64,000 nucleotides of DNA from an uncultured Umboniibacter sp. (lineage in GTDB: Bacteria; Pseudomonadota; Gammaproteobacteria; Pseudomonadales; DSM-25080), in contig NZ_CANMGY010000002.1 of the NCBI RefSeq assembly GCF_947497555.1, positions 62,001 through 126,000 on the forward strand, given 5' to 3'. The notes below the pieces were generated by a model. The model was not told the origin of the DNA, did no database searches, and saw only the letters and a program-made list of their open reading frames with translations. The stretch's first letter is position 1, and each line of letters starts with the position of its first letter. The position numbers and the translations under genes are program-made. Positions 21,738 through 30,721 of this stretch are shown here, piece by piece.

Positions 21738-22958
21738 CTATTGTCCATTAATGCGGTTGGAAGCCGCCGAGATATTGGACTCTGAGTCAATTAAGAACTG
21801 TCCCGAAGTCACTACCTGATCACCCTCGGACAAGCCGCGCAGAATGATCACGTCGCCATCGGCAGCAAGTCCAGCGCGCACACGGACGCTCCTAAAGCTG
21901 CTTTCGCCCACTTTGATCACCACTCTGTCGCTGCGTTCGCCTTTTATGAGCGCTTCCTCTGGAACGATAATCCCCGCCTTGGTCACGCCCGCTTCAATCC
22001 GCAGTTGCGTGAACATATTGGGCTTTAACGCACCGTCGTTGTTATCTAATACCACTCGCAGCTGGGCGGTTCGCAGTGCATTACTGACTACCGGATAAAT
22101 ATAATCGACTTCGCCCTCCCACTGCCTACGTGGCATACCGGCTACCCTTACATTCACGGGCTGACCTTGCTCAACCCAGGCTTGCTGTTGTTCAAATAAC
22201 TCAGCACGCACCCACACTTCGCTTAGGTCAGCAATGGATAGCAATTCTAAAGATGGCTCTACATACATTCCCTCGCGCGCCATTAAGGTTGTCACTACGC
22301 CATCGGAGGGCGCCAAGAAGGCAATCGAATCCACCACTTCGCCACCACGCTTTATGTCGGCAATAGTCTCATCATCTAGGCCCATCAATCTCAACCTTCG
22401 TTCCGTCGCCGCAATCAACGCGGTGTTATTGCGCTGCACATTAGCGATAAGTTCGTTCTGCGCTGAGACTACCTCGGGAGAATAGAGCTCGAATAACGGC
22501 TGCCCTTTACGAACCTCGTCACCAATCGCATAGACATAAACTTTTTCAATCCAACCCTCAACACGCGAGTGCACATGACTCACATCATCTTCGGCATAAT
22601 CCACGAAGCCAACGGTATCCACCGCTAATGCCAATCGCCCCGACTCCGCTGTCACCGTGGTAATGCCAAAGCTCGCCTGAAAACCCGGATCAATTTGCAC
22701 CAACCCTTCAACGGACTCTTCGTAAACCGGGACTAAGTCCATACCCATGGGGCTCTTGCCAGGTTGATCTCTTCGATAGTTACTATCCATGGGAGCTACC
22801 CAATAGAGCGGCGGCTCGGCATCGGAGGCTTCTGCACTCATGGAGCTTGGAGAGGCCTCGTGTGCGATCATTCCGTGATCGTTAATGAGTAGTTGGGCGA
22901 ACCAACCGGCGGCAAATAAACTAAGGCCAACTAGGGCGGCTACAAGTAGTTTCTTCAT
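21738..22958 (-). CDS. cusB: Heavy-metal efflux periplasmic adaptor subunit
   Basis: A 406-residue membrane-fusion protein with an N-terminal anchor (residues about 4-21). It has the heavy-metal-binding YWVAPMDSNYRRDQPGKSPMGMDLVPVYEE motif (about 52-81), rich in Met as in CusB, followed by the barrel-sandwich lipoyl and beta-barrel domains (VHSRVEGWIEKVYVYAIGDEVRKGQPLFELYSPE near 127-160). It links the RND pump to an outer-membrane channel. It forms an operon with cusA (8-bp gap). A CusF domain is not fused to its C-terminus. Confidence 0.93.
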   Translation of the reverse strand: MKKLLVAALVGLSLFAAGWFAQLLINDHGMIAHEASPSSMSAEASDAEPPLYWVAPMDSNYRRDQPGKSPMGMDLVPVYEESVEGLVQIDPGFQASFGITTVTAESGRLALAVDTVGFVDYAEDDVSHVHSRVEGWIEKVYVYAIGDEVRKGQPLFELYSPEVVSAQNELIANVQRNNTALIAATERRLRLMGLDDETIADIKRGGEVVDSIAFLAPSDGVVTTLMAREGMYVEPSLELLSIADLSEVWVRAELFEQQQAWVEQGQPVNVRVAGMPRRQWEGEVDYIYPVVSNALRTAQLRVVLDNNDGALKPNMFTQLRIEAGVTKAGIIVPEEALIKGERSDRVVIKVGESSFRSVRVRAGLAADGDVIILRGLSEGDQVVTSGQFLIDSESNISAASNRINGQ

Positions 22959-23118
22959 AAAAGAACCTGATATTTCTGAACGACGTTATTGGGTATGAGG
23001 GCTCAAAAAGCGGCTATCACCGGAGTGAAAATTCGAACAAATTTAAAGCTAACTCATCAATTTCGCAGCTACCTACTCAGTAATTCAGACTGTAATAAGT
23101 AACATTAAGGGGCGAGAC

Positions 23119-23631
23119 TTAACGAATCGGAGGACGAAGTCGTTGGGAAGGTAAGGAATCTATGGGGGCTGGCACTTCAGTCGTAACAAACGTTTGGCTT
23201 ATCCGCATCAACTGCTGACTACTACGCATCACCAGTCCAAAGCTCAGTGCAGAGCAATCCATGAAGCAACTTAAGGACATCAGCTCACTACCCGTTACGT
23301 CGGTCGAGCAGCAGTCGTGATTGACTAACTTCACCGCCGAAGCGCTACCAGGTTGGGCATTAGCCTCGCTACTGAGCTTTAGTCGGCTGTGGTGATGAGA
23401 CATATCGTTGATAATGGCCGAGCTATGAGACACTTGGTGTGCTTGATGATTGTCACGTTCGCTATCATTAGTAGTCCGATGAACCTCAAACGGGCTGAAC
23501 TGCATCGAGTTACTCGTAGAAACCAACGAAACATCGTTGAGCGGAACATCGGTATCAGGCGCCCAGGCGAGTGTGATTGGCGAAAAAACGGCCAATACAA
23601 CGCATAACCAGCTCACTAATACTGTTCTCAT
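23119..23631 (-). CDS. Secreted His/Cys-rich protein upstream of cusBA
   Basis: A 170-residue protein with a signal peptide (residues about 1-23). The middle is His-rich (NHQAHQVSHSS, MSHHHSR; about residues 61-86) and a Cys cluster follows (HDCCSTD ... SCFMDCS; about residues 112-135). The pattern resembles small DUF2946-like proteins found beside copper-resistance genes, which suggests metal handling in the periplasm, but I cannot assign a family with certainty. It is on the same strand as cusB with a 160-bp gap, so it may be co-regulated. Confidence 0.65.
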   Translation of the reverse strand: MRTVLVSWLCVVLAVFSPITLAWAPDTDVPLNDVSLVSTSNSMQFSPFEVHRTTNDSERDNHQAHQVSHSSAIINDMSHHHSRLKLSSEANAQPGSASAVKLVNHDCCSTDVTGSELMSLSCFMDCSALSFGLVMRSSQQLMRISQTFVTTEVPAPIDSLPSQRLRPPIR

Positions 23632-24154
23632 TAAACTGCTTCCAAATGTATTATCAAGACTTTAGCACGATCAGGGATAAGAAGCCAACCCGAACTTACC
23701 GAAGTGCGGCGCCCTCTGCCATCGCTCGCTCCATCCGGTATGTTTTCGGTCATTGAGTTGTCGCATCACTCGCCTTGACTCACTGCTACGCTGCCTAGTT
23801 AACCCCGTCTCGCCTTAGACATCCTGCACTGAGTGAAAATACGAGCGGAAATCTTCGCCGTGAATGGCCAACAATGTGGTTAGCAGCAAGATTTAACGAA
23901 AATATTCAAATGGCTTGTGAGCGTATCGATGAAGCGCAAGTTCGGTGACTTAATGAGTAATAACTATCAATGATTTTTCTTGGTAGTGTCCAAAGACGAC
24001 TGCACATTCATAGAGGTTGCGATAAACTCATTTGAAATCTAAACTGCACTGATAAATATATTTAACACCTGTTCGATAAAATCAACCGAACGTCTAATGC
24101 AATCAGCAGATAAACAATTCAGCTGATAGAACCTTACGAAGCTTGGAGGCTAAC
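23632..24154. other. Intergenic region between the efflux locus and gabD
   Basis: About 520 bp separating two divergent transcription units. No gene, RNA gene or strong hairpin is seen. A GGAGG at 24145-24149 is the ribosome binding site of gabD. Promoters for both directions must lie here, but none stands out. Confidence 0.5.
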
Positions 24155-25612
24155 ATGGCACTGCAACTGAAAGATCCCTCACTACTGCAGGGGAAGTTAC
24201 TCATTAATGGACAGTGGGTTGACGCTGATTCGGGCGAAACTGTGGACGTAACTAACCCCTCAACGGGTGAAATTGTTGCCAAAATAGCTAAGGGTGGTCA
24301 GGCCGAAACTCAACGTGCGATCGAAGCCGCTGAAGCCGCGCTTCCCGCATGGCGTAACAAAAGTGCCAAAGAGCGTGCTGTATTATTACGCAACCTCTTT
24401 AATCTAATGATCGAACACCAAGATGACCTGGGCGCTATTCTTACAGCCGAGCAAGGCAAGCCTTTGGCGGAAGCTAAGGGCGAAATTGCCTACAGTGCAA
24501 GCTTTTTGGAATGGTTCGCTGAAGAAGGAAAGCGTCTCTATGGTGATGTGATCCCAGCACCCAGTGCCGACAAACGAATGGTCGTGATCAAGCAAGGTAT
24601 CGGTGTAGTAGCCGCTATCACGCCGTGGAACTTCCCATCCGCAATGTTGGGTCGCAAGCTAGGGCCTGCGTTAGCTGCCGGTTGCACCGTGGTTTGTAAG
24701 CCAGCTAATGCTACGCCACTTTCGGCCTACGCAATTGGTGTACTTGCCCAACGTGCGGGTCTTCCAGACGGTGTCATCAATATGATTACCGGTCGTACTT
24801 CGGAAATTGGTGACGAGCTAACGGGTAATCCAATTGTTAAGAAAGTAACCTTCACGGGTTCAACACCTGTAGGTAAGCACCTGATGGCACAGTGTGCGCA
24901 AACGGTAAAACGCACCTCGATGGAACTTGGCGGTAACGCTCCATTTATTGTCTTCGATGACGCAGATCTAGACGCCGCAGTTGCCGGTGCCATGATGTCG
25001 AAGTACCGCAATGCTGGACAAACCTGTGTTTGCGCTAACCGCCTATTAGTTCACGAATCCGTCGCAGAAGCGTTCACCGCTAAGTTAGTTGCTGCGGTTG
25101 CAAAGCTAAAGATGGGTGACGGGTTCGGAGACGGAGTTACGCTCGGGCCGTTGGTTGACGAAAAGGCAGCCAAAACCGTCAAGACATTCATCGACGACGC
25201 AGTAAGTAACGGCGCTAAAATAGCGGCTGGCGGTAACGACGGAGGTCTAGGAGGCTGTTTCGTAGCGCCTACTATCCTGACCAATGTGACCACTGATATG
25301 AAGGTATTCCGCGAGGAAATTTTCGGCCCAGTTGCCCCCATCTTTACCTTCAAAACGGACGAAGAAGCGGTCGCTATGGCAAATGATACTGAGTTTGGCC
25401 TAGCGTCGTACTTCTATTCCCGTGATATCGGTCGGGTTTGGCGTGTCGCTGGACAGCTAGACTACGGTATTGTCGGTATCAACGAAGGTATCATTTCTAC
25501 CGAAGTGGCGCCTTTCGGCGGTGTGAAGGAATCCGGTAACGGTCGTGAAGGTTCCAAGTACGGGATGGATGACTACACTGAAATTAAATACCTCTGCATG
25601 GGTGGACTCTAA
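24155..25612 (+). CDS. gabD: NAD(P)-dependent succinate-semialdehyde dehydrogenase
   Basis: A 485-residue aldehyde dehydrogenase of the GabD type. Catalytic Glu is in MELGGNAP (about residue 256) and the nucleophile Cys in GQTCVCANR (about residue 290); the ITPWNFP motif and VTFTGSTPVGKHL nucleotide-binding loop are present. The C-terminal GGVKESGNGREGSKYGMDDYTEIKY is diagnostic of the GabD group. It oxidises succinate semialdehyde to succinate at the end of the GABA shunt. The ATG at 24155 has a perfect GGAGG; an in-frame TTG at 24143 is not needed. gabT is not adjacent. Confidence 0.95.
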   Translation: MALQLKDPSLLQGKLLINGQWVDADSGETVDVTNPSTGEIVAKIAKGGQAETQRAIEAAEAALPAWRNKSAKERAVLLRNLFNLMIEHQDDLGAILTAEQGKPLAEAKGEIAYSASFLEWFAEEGKRLYGDVIPAPSADKRMVVIKQGIGVVAAITPWNFPSAMLGRKLGPALAAGCTVVCKPANATPLSAYAIGVLAQRAGLPDGVINMITGRTSEIGDELTGNPIVKKVTFTGSTPVGKHLMAQCAQTVKRTSMELGGNAPFIVFDDADLDAAVAGAMMSKYRNAGQTCVCANRLLVHESVAEAFTAKLVAAVAKLKMGDGFGDGVTLGPLVDEKAAKTVKTFIDDAVSNGAKIAAGGNDGGLGGCFVAPTILTNVTTDMKVFREEIFGPVAPIFTFKTDEEAVAMANDTEFGLASYFYSRDIGRVWRVAGQLDYGIVGINEGIISTEVAPFGGVKESGNGREGSKYGMDDYTEIKYLCMGGL

Positions 25613-25680
25613 GCTAGTCACCGCAAGCTTTGAGGTACTGAACGCGTCAGCAACAGATTCTCAAGCAGTTAATCCTTTGA

Positions 25681-25709
25681 AAGCACGCTAACAACTAGCG
25701 TGCTTTTTT
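25681..25709 (+). terminator. Intrinsic terminator of gabD
   Basis: A perfect 10-bp stem AAGCACGCTA / TAGCGTGCTT around ACAAC, followed by a T-run, 68 bp after the gabD stop. Confidence 0.93.
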
Positions 25710-25734
25710 ATAACTACTTGAAACCATTCCGTTT

Positions 25735-25789
25735 GTACCCGACCCCAAGTTCCGACCCCAAGTTCAAGTTATGTACCCGACCCCAACTG
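25735..25789. repeat. GTACCCGACCCCAA repeat cluster
   Basis: GTACCCGACCCCAAGTT (25735-25751), a shorter CCGACCCCAAGTT (25752-25764) and GTACCCGACCCCAACTG (25773-25789) follow each other. Similar GGGGTCGGGTAC elements are scattered in other gammaproteobacteria, often near REP-type or IS200-like transposase genes; none is in this window. Confidence 0.85.
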
Positions 25790-25905
25790 CTACCTCAACT
25801 GAATTGAGGCAGAACGCAAGTTTCGGTTTATCTAGGTAGCGCTTCGGTAGCGACAAACTATAGAATGACGAGTAATCGTTAGTACAAGAATTTTGGAATC
25901 CAATT

Positions 25906-26901
25906 ATGTCGTCCTTTCGTCCCGCTCGCGGACTTAGTAATCCCCATCTTCAGTCTATTTTATCCAGTATGGGGCCACGCAAAGTGTTAGAGCCTAAACG
26001 GGCTAAGAAACTGACCCAGAATGCCGAAGAAGTGGTCATCGAAACGCCGGAAGGAGTGAAGCTACTGGCATATCTAACCAAGCAGTCTTCGATATCGAGT
26101 GGCACGGCTAAAGGCCTGGCAATTATTCTTCATGGTTGGGAAGGTTCATCAGATTCGCTTTATGTACTCTCAACGGGCAGAAAGATGCTAACGGCGGGTT
26201 ATGATGTACTTCGTCTTAATTTACGTGATCATGGCAACAGCCATCACCTTAACGATGAAGTATTTAACTCAACCCGTCTTCAGGAAGTTATCGACGCCGT
26301 GAAACTAGCCTGTGATGCTTGGGGTGGCCAACATAATGTGCTCTGTGGGTACTCACTGGGTGGGAACTTTAGTGTCCGCGTGGCGCGTTATGCGCACGAA
26401 GCCCATATCAATCTGCATCAGGTAGTGGCCATCTGCCCTGTCCTGCACCCTCCCACTACCATGGAAGCACTCAACAACGGAGTCAGTCTCTACGAACAAT
26501 ACTTTGTCCGTAAGTGGAAGAAATCCCTAAACACCAAGCTTACTCATTTTCCGAGCCTAGATTTCGGTCCAGCACTTCCCAAACTTAAGACCCTAGATCA
26601 AATGAATGATTTCTTTGTGTTGGGTTACACGGACTTTGAGCAGACTAATGATTACTTCGAGGCCTATGCCATCGTGGGTGATTTTCTGGCGGAGTTATCA
26701 ACGCCAACCACAATAATTACCTCCGCGGATGACCCAATGATTCCCCCTGCTCACCTGAAGGAACTAGCACCTTCCGGTTATCTGACGGTTGAGCTAGAGC
26801 AATTCGGTGGTCACTGCGCGTTCATCAAAGATTGGCGCTTTGACTCGTGGGCTTCGGATCGCATTGTTGAGATAGCACACAGTAGCTATTCCCAGCAGTA
26901 G
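25906..26901 (+). CDS. YheT-type alpha/beta hydrolase
   Basis: A 331-residue cytoplasmic hydrolase. The start SSFRPARGLSNPHLQSILSSM is the characteristic N-terminus of the YheT/ABHD group. Motifs: oxyanion region LHGWEGSSDS, nucleophile GYSLGGNFS with Ser near residue 150, an Asp in SADDPMIPP and a His in GGHCAFI. Substrate unknown; relatives act on lipid or acyl esters. It stands alone, convergent with the transglutaminase-containing operon. Confidence 0.88.
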   Translation: MSSFRPARGLSNPHLQSILSSMGPRKVLEPKRAKKLTQNAEEVVIETPEGVKLLAYLTKQSSISSGTAKGLAIILHGWEGSSDSLYVLSTGRKMLTAGYDVLRLNLRDHGNSHHLNDEVFNSTRLQEVIDAVKLACDAWGGQHNVLCGYSLGGNFSVRVARYAHEAHINLHQVVAICPVLHPPTTMEALNNGVSLYEQYFVRKWKKSLNTKLTHFPSLDFGPALPKLKTLDQMNDFFVLGYTDFEQTNDYFEAYAIVGDFLAELSTPTTIITSADDPMIPPAHLKELAPSGYLTVELEQFGGHCAFIKDWRFDSWASDRIVEIAHSSYSQQ

Positions 26902-26986
26902 CTTACTTTGTGAGCAGATCTGCACGAGACACCGAAAGCCCCGTGTAGTGAAGACCTGACGGATGGATCATACGCAATGGCTGGCT

Positions 26987-28873
26987 TTAACCACCGTACT
27001 CGTCGGAATAATATCGTTTAGTAGCGTCATCTAATGCCCCTACCATCGAGGGAGCGCTGGCTTTAACCCGCGATAAAAACTGCTGTGGGGTTTCGCCTTT
27101 GTGCGGCTTGATGCCTTCTCTTCTTAGCGGCTTTAACGCCCGTTGATAGCGTTTCGCAGCCGCTGAGTAACGCGGACGATTACGCCAAGTCTGCCAGCCC
27201 AGGGACGCGCCAATGATCACCAACATTGTAGCCAACAGTGCTGCCGCGCTCTGCCAGATCGAAGCGATACCAATGCCATCTAACCAACCTTGGCGACGCT
27301 GTTCATTAAAACCGGACACCCAGTTAGCGAACCGGTAATTCACGGCGTCCAAGCGGAGCGCCAAGCTTCGTAACATCTCATTACTTGAAGACTGCAACCA
27401 ACCCTGATCGGCCAACCAACTTACAGCCTCGCCGTCGCCATCCAAACCGCGCTCAATCCGCTCAGGCGCAACATAGGCAGTCGGGTCAACCTGGACCCAA
27501 CCCTGCCCAGCTATAAAGATTTCTGCCCAGGCATGTGCATCACTCTGTGCCACTCGGAGGTAGGGTTCAAAGGGAGATTCCTCCCCTCCCTGATAGCCAA
27601 CCACTACTCGGCTTGGAATACCCGCGGCACGCATCACAAAACTAAAACTGGAAGCAAAATGCTCACAAAATCCACGTTGTGTTTGAAATAAAAATTCGTC
27701 CACAGAATCATCACCCAACCCGGGAGGTTCAAGTGTATAGGTGGCGTTGTAAAAATAGTGTTGTAATACCGATTCAACCACCGCGTCTGGGCTACCCAGT
27801 TCTGCTAACTCTTCGCCCCAAGCCCTTGCCATGGGGTTGTTGTCACTTAATCGCAAATAGTAGGCGCGTTGATCCTGCGTTAGCACTCCCTGGCCAAGCT
27901 GGCGATCTTGCGCTTCGCAGAGACGATAGCTTAACCGCTTCGCCAGCGGCTGCTCCGAACGTAAGGTTTGATTCGAATAGCGGCGTATCTCGGCACTGGG
28001 CGAATCGGCCCCCTGAAGCTGAAATAACCAAGGTTGAAAATGCGGTTCGACGCTTAGCGTGTACTCGTAACTGCTGTGTTCACAATTCGTCATTCCCTGC
28101 GGTGCGTAACCTGACGGTGAATAACGCCCGGTGCGCCATGCTCGACCGTCAAAATAATCCAATACCAGTGCCCGCCAATAGCGATCACGCGGCTGCGGGT
28201 AGTCACCACGTACCGTCTCAACCCGAAACGCCGTGGCATTAGACTGAGCTAACGATGCGATATCACCTGGGCTTACTCTATCGCTGAGCCCTGTGACGGC
28301 CCTATCGCGCTGCAATGGAATTTGCCAGAGTGAACCGGTAGCGGGGAGGAGAACAAAGAGTATTACCGCAATCAGCAGACTGACTAGCCCCGCTACTGTG
28401 GCCCTGGCGATAGACGAACGGAAGTTATTGCTGTGAACGAAGACTAAAACGCTTAGCGCATACACACTGAGTAGTAATGCCCAGAGGCTAAAGAGTAAGG
28501 TCTGCGCGTACAGTAGTCCACAAAACGCCACGAAGAAGGTTAGCAAGAGTAAGATATAGGCATCACGCAGACGCTGAGACTCCAAAAACTTAGCGGTCCA
28601 CATAATAAGCAGCAGACTAACCATGGCGTCCAGGGAAAAAACACTGCTGTAACTCGCGGCAATAATACTGATGCCACCCGCCACTAGCAGTAGCTTTTGA
28701 TATTTACCCAACGCATTCAGCCAGCCAAAGCTTACCGCTAACCGGGCGATTAATAGTAACGGCACCGCAACGTTTACCCCCCAAGCCAACTCGGTCGCAA
28801 AAGGCAGGTAGGCAAAGATGATGACACTCGCGAGTGCGGCTAACTGAAAGCGATTAATTGGTAATTTAGTCAT
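26987..28873 (-). CDS. TgpA-like transglutaminase membrane protein (DUF3488)
   Basis: A 628-residue protein: five to six membrane segments in the first 180 residues (DUF3488), a periplasmic transglutaminase-like domain, one more membrane segment near residue 540, and a cytoplasmic DUF4129-type tail. Catalytic residues are seen as Cys in GFCEHFASSFSFVMRAAGIPSRVVVGY, His in DAHAWAEIFI and Asp in VQVDPTAYV. The ATG at 28873 overlaps the DUF58 stop by 8 bp and is preferred over a 58-codon upstream extension. Pseudomonas aeruginosa TgpA of this family is essential; its substrate is unsettled. Last gene of moxR-DUF58-tgpA. Confidence 0.92.
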   Translation of the reverse strand: MTKLPINRFQLAALASVIIFAYLPFATELAWGVNVAVPLLLIARLAVSFGWLNALGKYQKLLLVAGGISIIAASYSSVFSLDAMVSLLLIMWTAKFLESQRLRDAYILLLLTFFVAFCGLLYAQTLLFSLWALLLSVYALSVLVFVHSNNFRSSIARATVAGLVSLLIAVILFVLLPATGSLWQIPLQRDRAVTGLSDRVSPGDIASLAQSNATAFRVETVRGDYPQPRDRYWRALVLDYFDGRAWRTGRYSPSGYAPQGMTNCEHSSYEYTLSVEPHFQPWLFQLQGADSPSAEIRRYSNQTLRSEQPLAKRLSYRLCEAQDRQLGQGVLTQDQRAYYLRLSDNNPMARAWGEELAELGSPDAVVESVLQHYFYNATYTLEPPGLGDDSVDEFLFQTQRGFCEHFASSFSFVMRAAGIPSRVVVGYQGGEESPFEPYLRVAQSDAHAWAEIFIAGQGWVQVDPTAYVAPERIERGLDGDGEAVSWLADQGWLQSSSNEMLRSLALRLDAVNYRFANWVSGFNEQRRQGWLDGIGIASIWQSAAALLATMLVIIGASLGWQTWRNRPRYSAAAKRYQRALKPLRREGIKPHKGETPQQFLSRVKASAPSMVGALDDATKRYYSDEYGG

Positions 28874-29810
28874 CCGTATTACCTTGGCCATGCAGCGCCA
28901 GCGCCTTAAGAACTTGCCGATAGTGATGTTCACTACTGGCGAGATCAAAGTGCTGCTGCCCGAGGCGAAGCCCCAGCGCCTGCTGGTTACTTTGCGCTGA
29001 GAGTACCCAGAAACACAGTACCGAAAGACGCTGCTCTGCGTGCCCACTCAAACGGTCAAAGTCCAAGATCCATGCGCCCGCACTGGGCGATCCGTAGTGT
29101 TTACTAAACCACTGCTGAGTCTTCGCCAAAGCCTTCCAGTCAACACGAGATAACGGCTCGCCGGGTTGGTATGTCCGCAGCTCATTAAAGTCTTCTCCGC
29201 TGCCCGTAATAAGCTGCCGACTCGCCTGTTCAGTATCATCACTCGCATGTTGAGAAAGCGGCATGAAGACACTCGCTAGCGGTGCCGGATAGCCAATGCA
29301 AGGTTTAGTGAAACGCAGTACCGTCCAACAGCGGAAAAGCCCAAAGGGTAACAGGGTACGAATCTTAATGGCGGGTAGCGCATAGTAACCGCGTTTTGGG
29401 ACCGTCAGCTGCCCAATATACTCGGTCTGACCATCTGGCCAGCGCTGCCATTCACCCTTATCTATTTGAACCTCAAGCCCCCCGTTAACTCCCTCTAACT
29501 GCAGCTTAATTCGAGCAAGCTCGTCTGCGGGTGCCTCGCTGACGGAAAGCAATCGGACCTTTGCGCCCTGCAACTGACGATGTGTCATCCACATGGTTAC
29601 AACGAAAACACTGAGTAGCCACCAAGCCAAAAAGCGCGCTGGGTTGTTATCATAGTTGGCTGCACCTACCCATACTAAGCCAAAAATAGCCAGCCAGAAG
29701 AATCCTACGATAGTCGGTATAATATAGAGGTTACGATGTGTTAAACGAATTTGATGATCGGCCGTGCTACGACGAACAGCCCATCGCTGAAAGCGTTGAG
29801 CCAACTTCAT
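28866..29810 (-). CDS. DUF58 domain protein
   Basis: A 314-residue protein with two membrane segments (about residues 31-55 and 61-78) and the DUF58 signature GSGEDFNELRTYQPGEPLSRVDWKALAKTQQWFSKHYG near residues 203-240, a degenerate von Willebrand A-like domain. DUF58 proteins nearly always sit between a MoxR ATPase and a transglutaminase gene, as here, and are believed to work with the ATPase on a membrane or cell-wall target. Start and stop overlap both neighbours, a tight translationally coupled operon. Confidence 0.9.
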   Translation of the reverse strand: MKLAQRFQRWAVRRSTADHQIRLTHRNLYIIPTIVGFFWLAIFGLVWVGAANYDNNPARFLAWWLLSVFVVTMWMTHRQLQGAKVRLLSVSEAPADELARIKLQLEGVNGGLEVQIDKGEWQRWPDGQTEYIGQLTVPKRGYYALPAIKIRTLLPFGLFRCWTVLRFTKPCIGYPAPLASVFMPLSQHASDDTEQASRQLITGSGEDFNELRTYQPGEPLSRVDWKALAKTQQWFSKHYGSPSAGAWILDFDRLSGHAEQRLSVLCFWVLSAQSNQQALGLRLGQQHFDLASSEHHYRQVLKALALHGQGNTDD

Positions 29811-30721
29811 TAGGCGGCAATGACGTCAACGCTGGCGAGTAGCTTCGTACTCGCATCACGCGCTTCGGCGACGCTAGCATGAGGCAGCAGACGATGCCCT
29901 ACTACCGCATGAAACACCGCTTGGATATCATCGGGAAGCACTACCTGACGACCTTCAATGAATGACCACGCTTTCGCAGCTTGAATCAAGGCTAAGCCGC
30001 CGCGCGGAGACAGTCCGTGGTGGACTCCACCTAACTCTCTACTCGCCCGAATTAATCGCAGTGCATAGTCGGTAACCGCTTCACTAGCCTTGACTGCCGT
30101 AACCTGTGCTTGAAGTTGCGCAATGGTTTCGGCATTGCCTAGCGCCGCTAAATTAGGAATTTGTAGTCGCGGATTACGCCCTTGAAGAAGTCCTCGCTCC
30201 GCTTCAACACTGGGATAACCCAACTCAATACGCATCATGAAGCGATCAAGTTGAGATTCTGGCAAATTAAAGGTGCCATCTTGGGATAGCGGGTTTTGGC
30301 TTGCTACCACAAAGAAGGGCTCCGGCAGGCGATAACGCTTACCATCCACACTTACCTGTCGCTCTTCCATGGCCTCTAGCAGGGCACTTTGGGTCTTTGG
30401 GTGAGTTCGGTTGATCTCATCGGCTAATAACATTTGGCTAAAAACGGGACCGGGATGGAACTTAAATTCCTGCTTAGCGGTATCGAAGATTGACACGCCA
30501 ATGATGTCCGCTGGCAGCATATCACTGGTGAACTGGGCCCGTTTGAATTTAAGGCCCAACGTCCTTGCCATCGCCTGTGCAAGTGTGGTCTTGCCCAACC
30601 CAGGCAAATCTTCAATCAGTAGGTGGCCGTTCGCAAGTAGACAACTTAGCGCCAGTTTAGTTTGCCCAGATTTACCTAGCACTACCTTATCAAGCTGCTT
30701 TAAAACTGCTGTCGTCAACAT
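29810..30721 (-). CDS. MoxR-family AAA+ ATPase
   Basis: A 303-residue AAA+ chaperone-like ATPase. Walker A is LEDLPGLGKTTLAQA (about residues 36-50), Walker B LLADEINRTHPKTQSALLEAMEE, sensor 1 FFVVASQNP, and the arginine-finger region LDRFMMRIELGYP, followed by the C-terminal helical lid. It starts immediately after the metZ stop and its stop shares an A with the DUF58 start, so metZ, moxR, DUF58 and tgpA could form one transcript. It is expected to remodel partner proteins such as the DUF58 product. Confidence 0.93.
   Translation of the reverse strand: MLTTAVLKQLDKVVLGKSGQTKLALSCLLANGHLLIEDLPGLGKTTLAQAMARTLGLKFKRAQFTSDMLPADIIGVSIFDTAKQEFKFHPGPVFSQMLLADEINRTHPKTQSALLEAMEERQVSVDGKRYRLPEPFFVVASQNPLSQDGTFNLPESQLDRFMMRIELGYPSVEAERGLLQGRNPRLQIPNLAALGNAETIAQLQAQVTAVKASEAVTDYALRLIRASRELGGVHHGLSPRGGLALIQAAKAWSFIEGRQVVLPDDIQAVFHAVVGHRLLPHASVAEARDASTKLLASVDVIAA

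Noticed and set aside
27679..28242. 187-codon + strand frame inside the transglutaminase gene
   Set aside because: It is antisense to a clear TgpA-like coding region and shows no domain or ribosome binding site.
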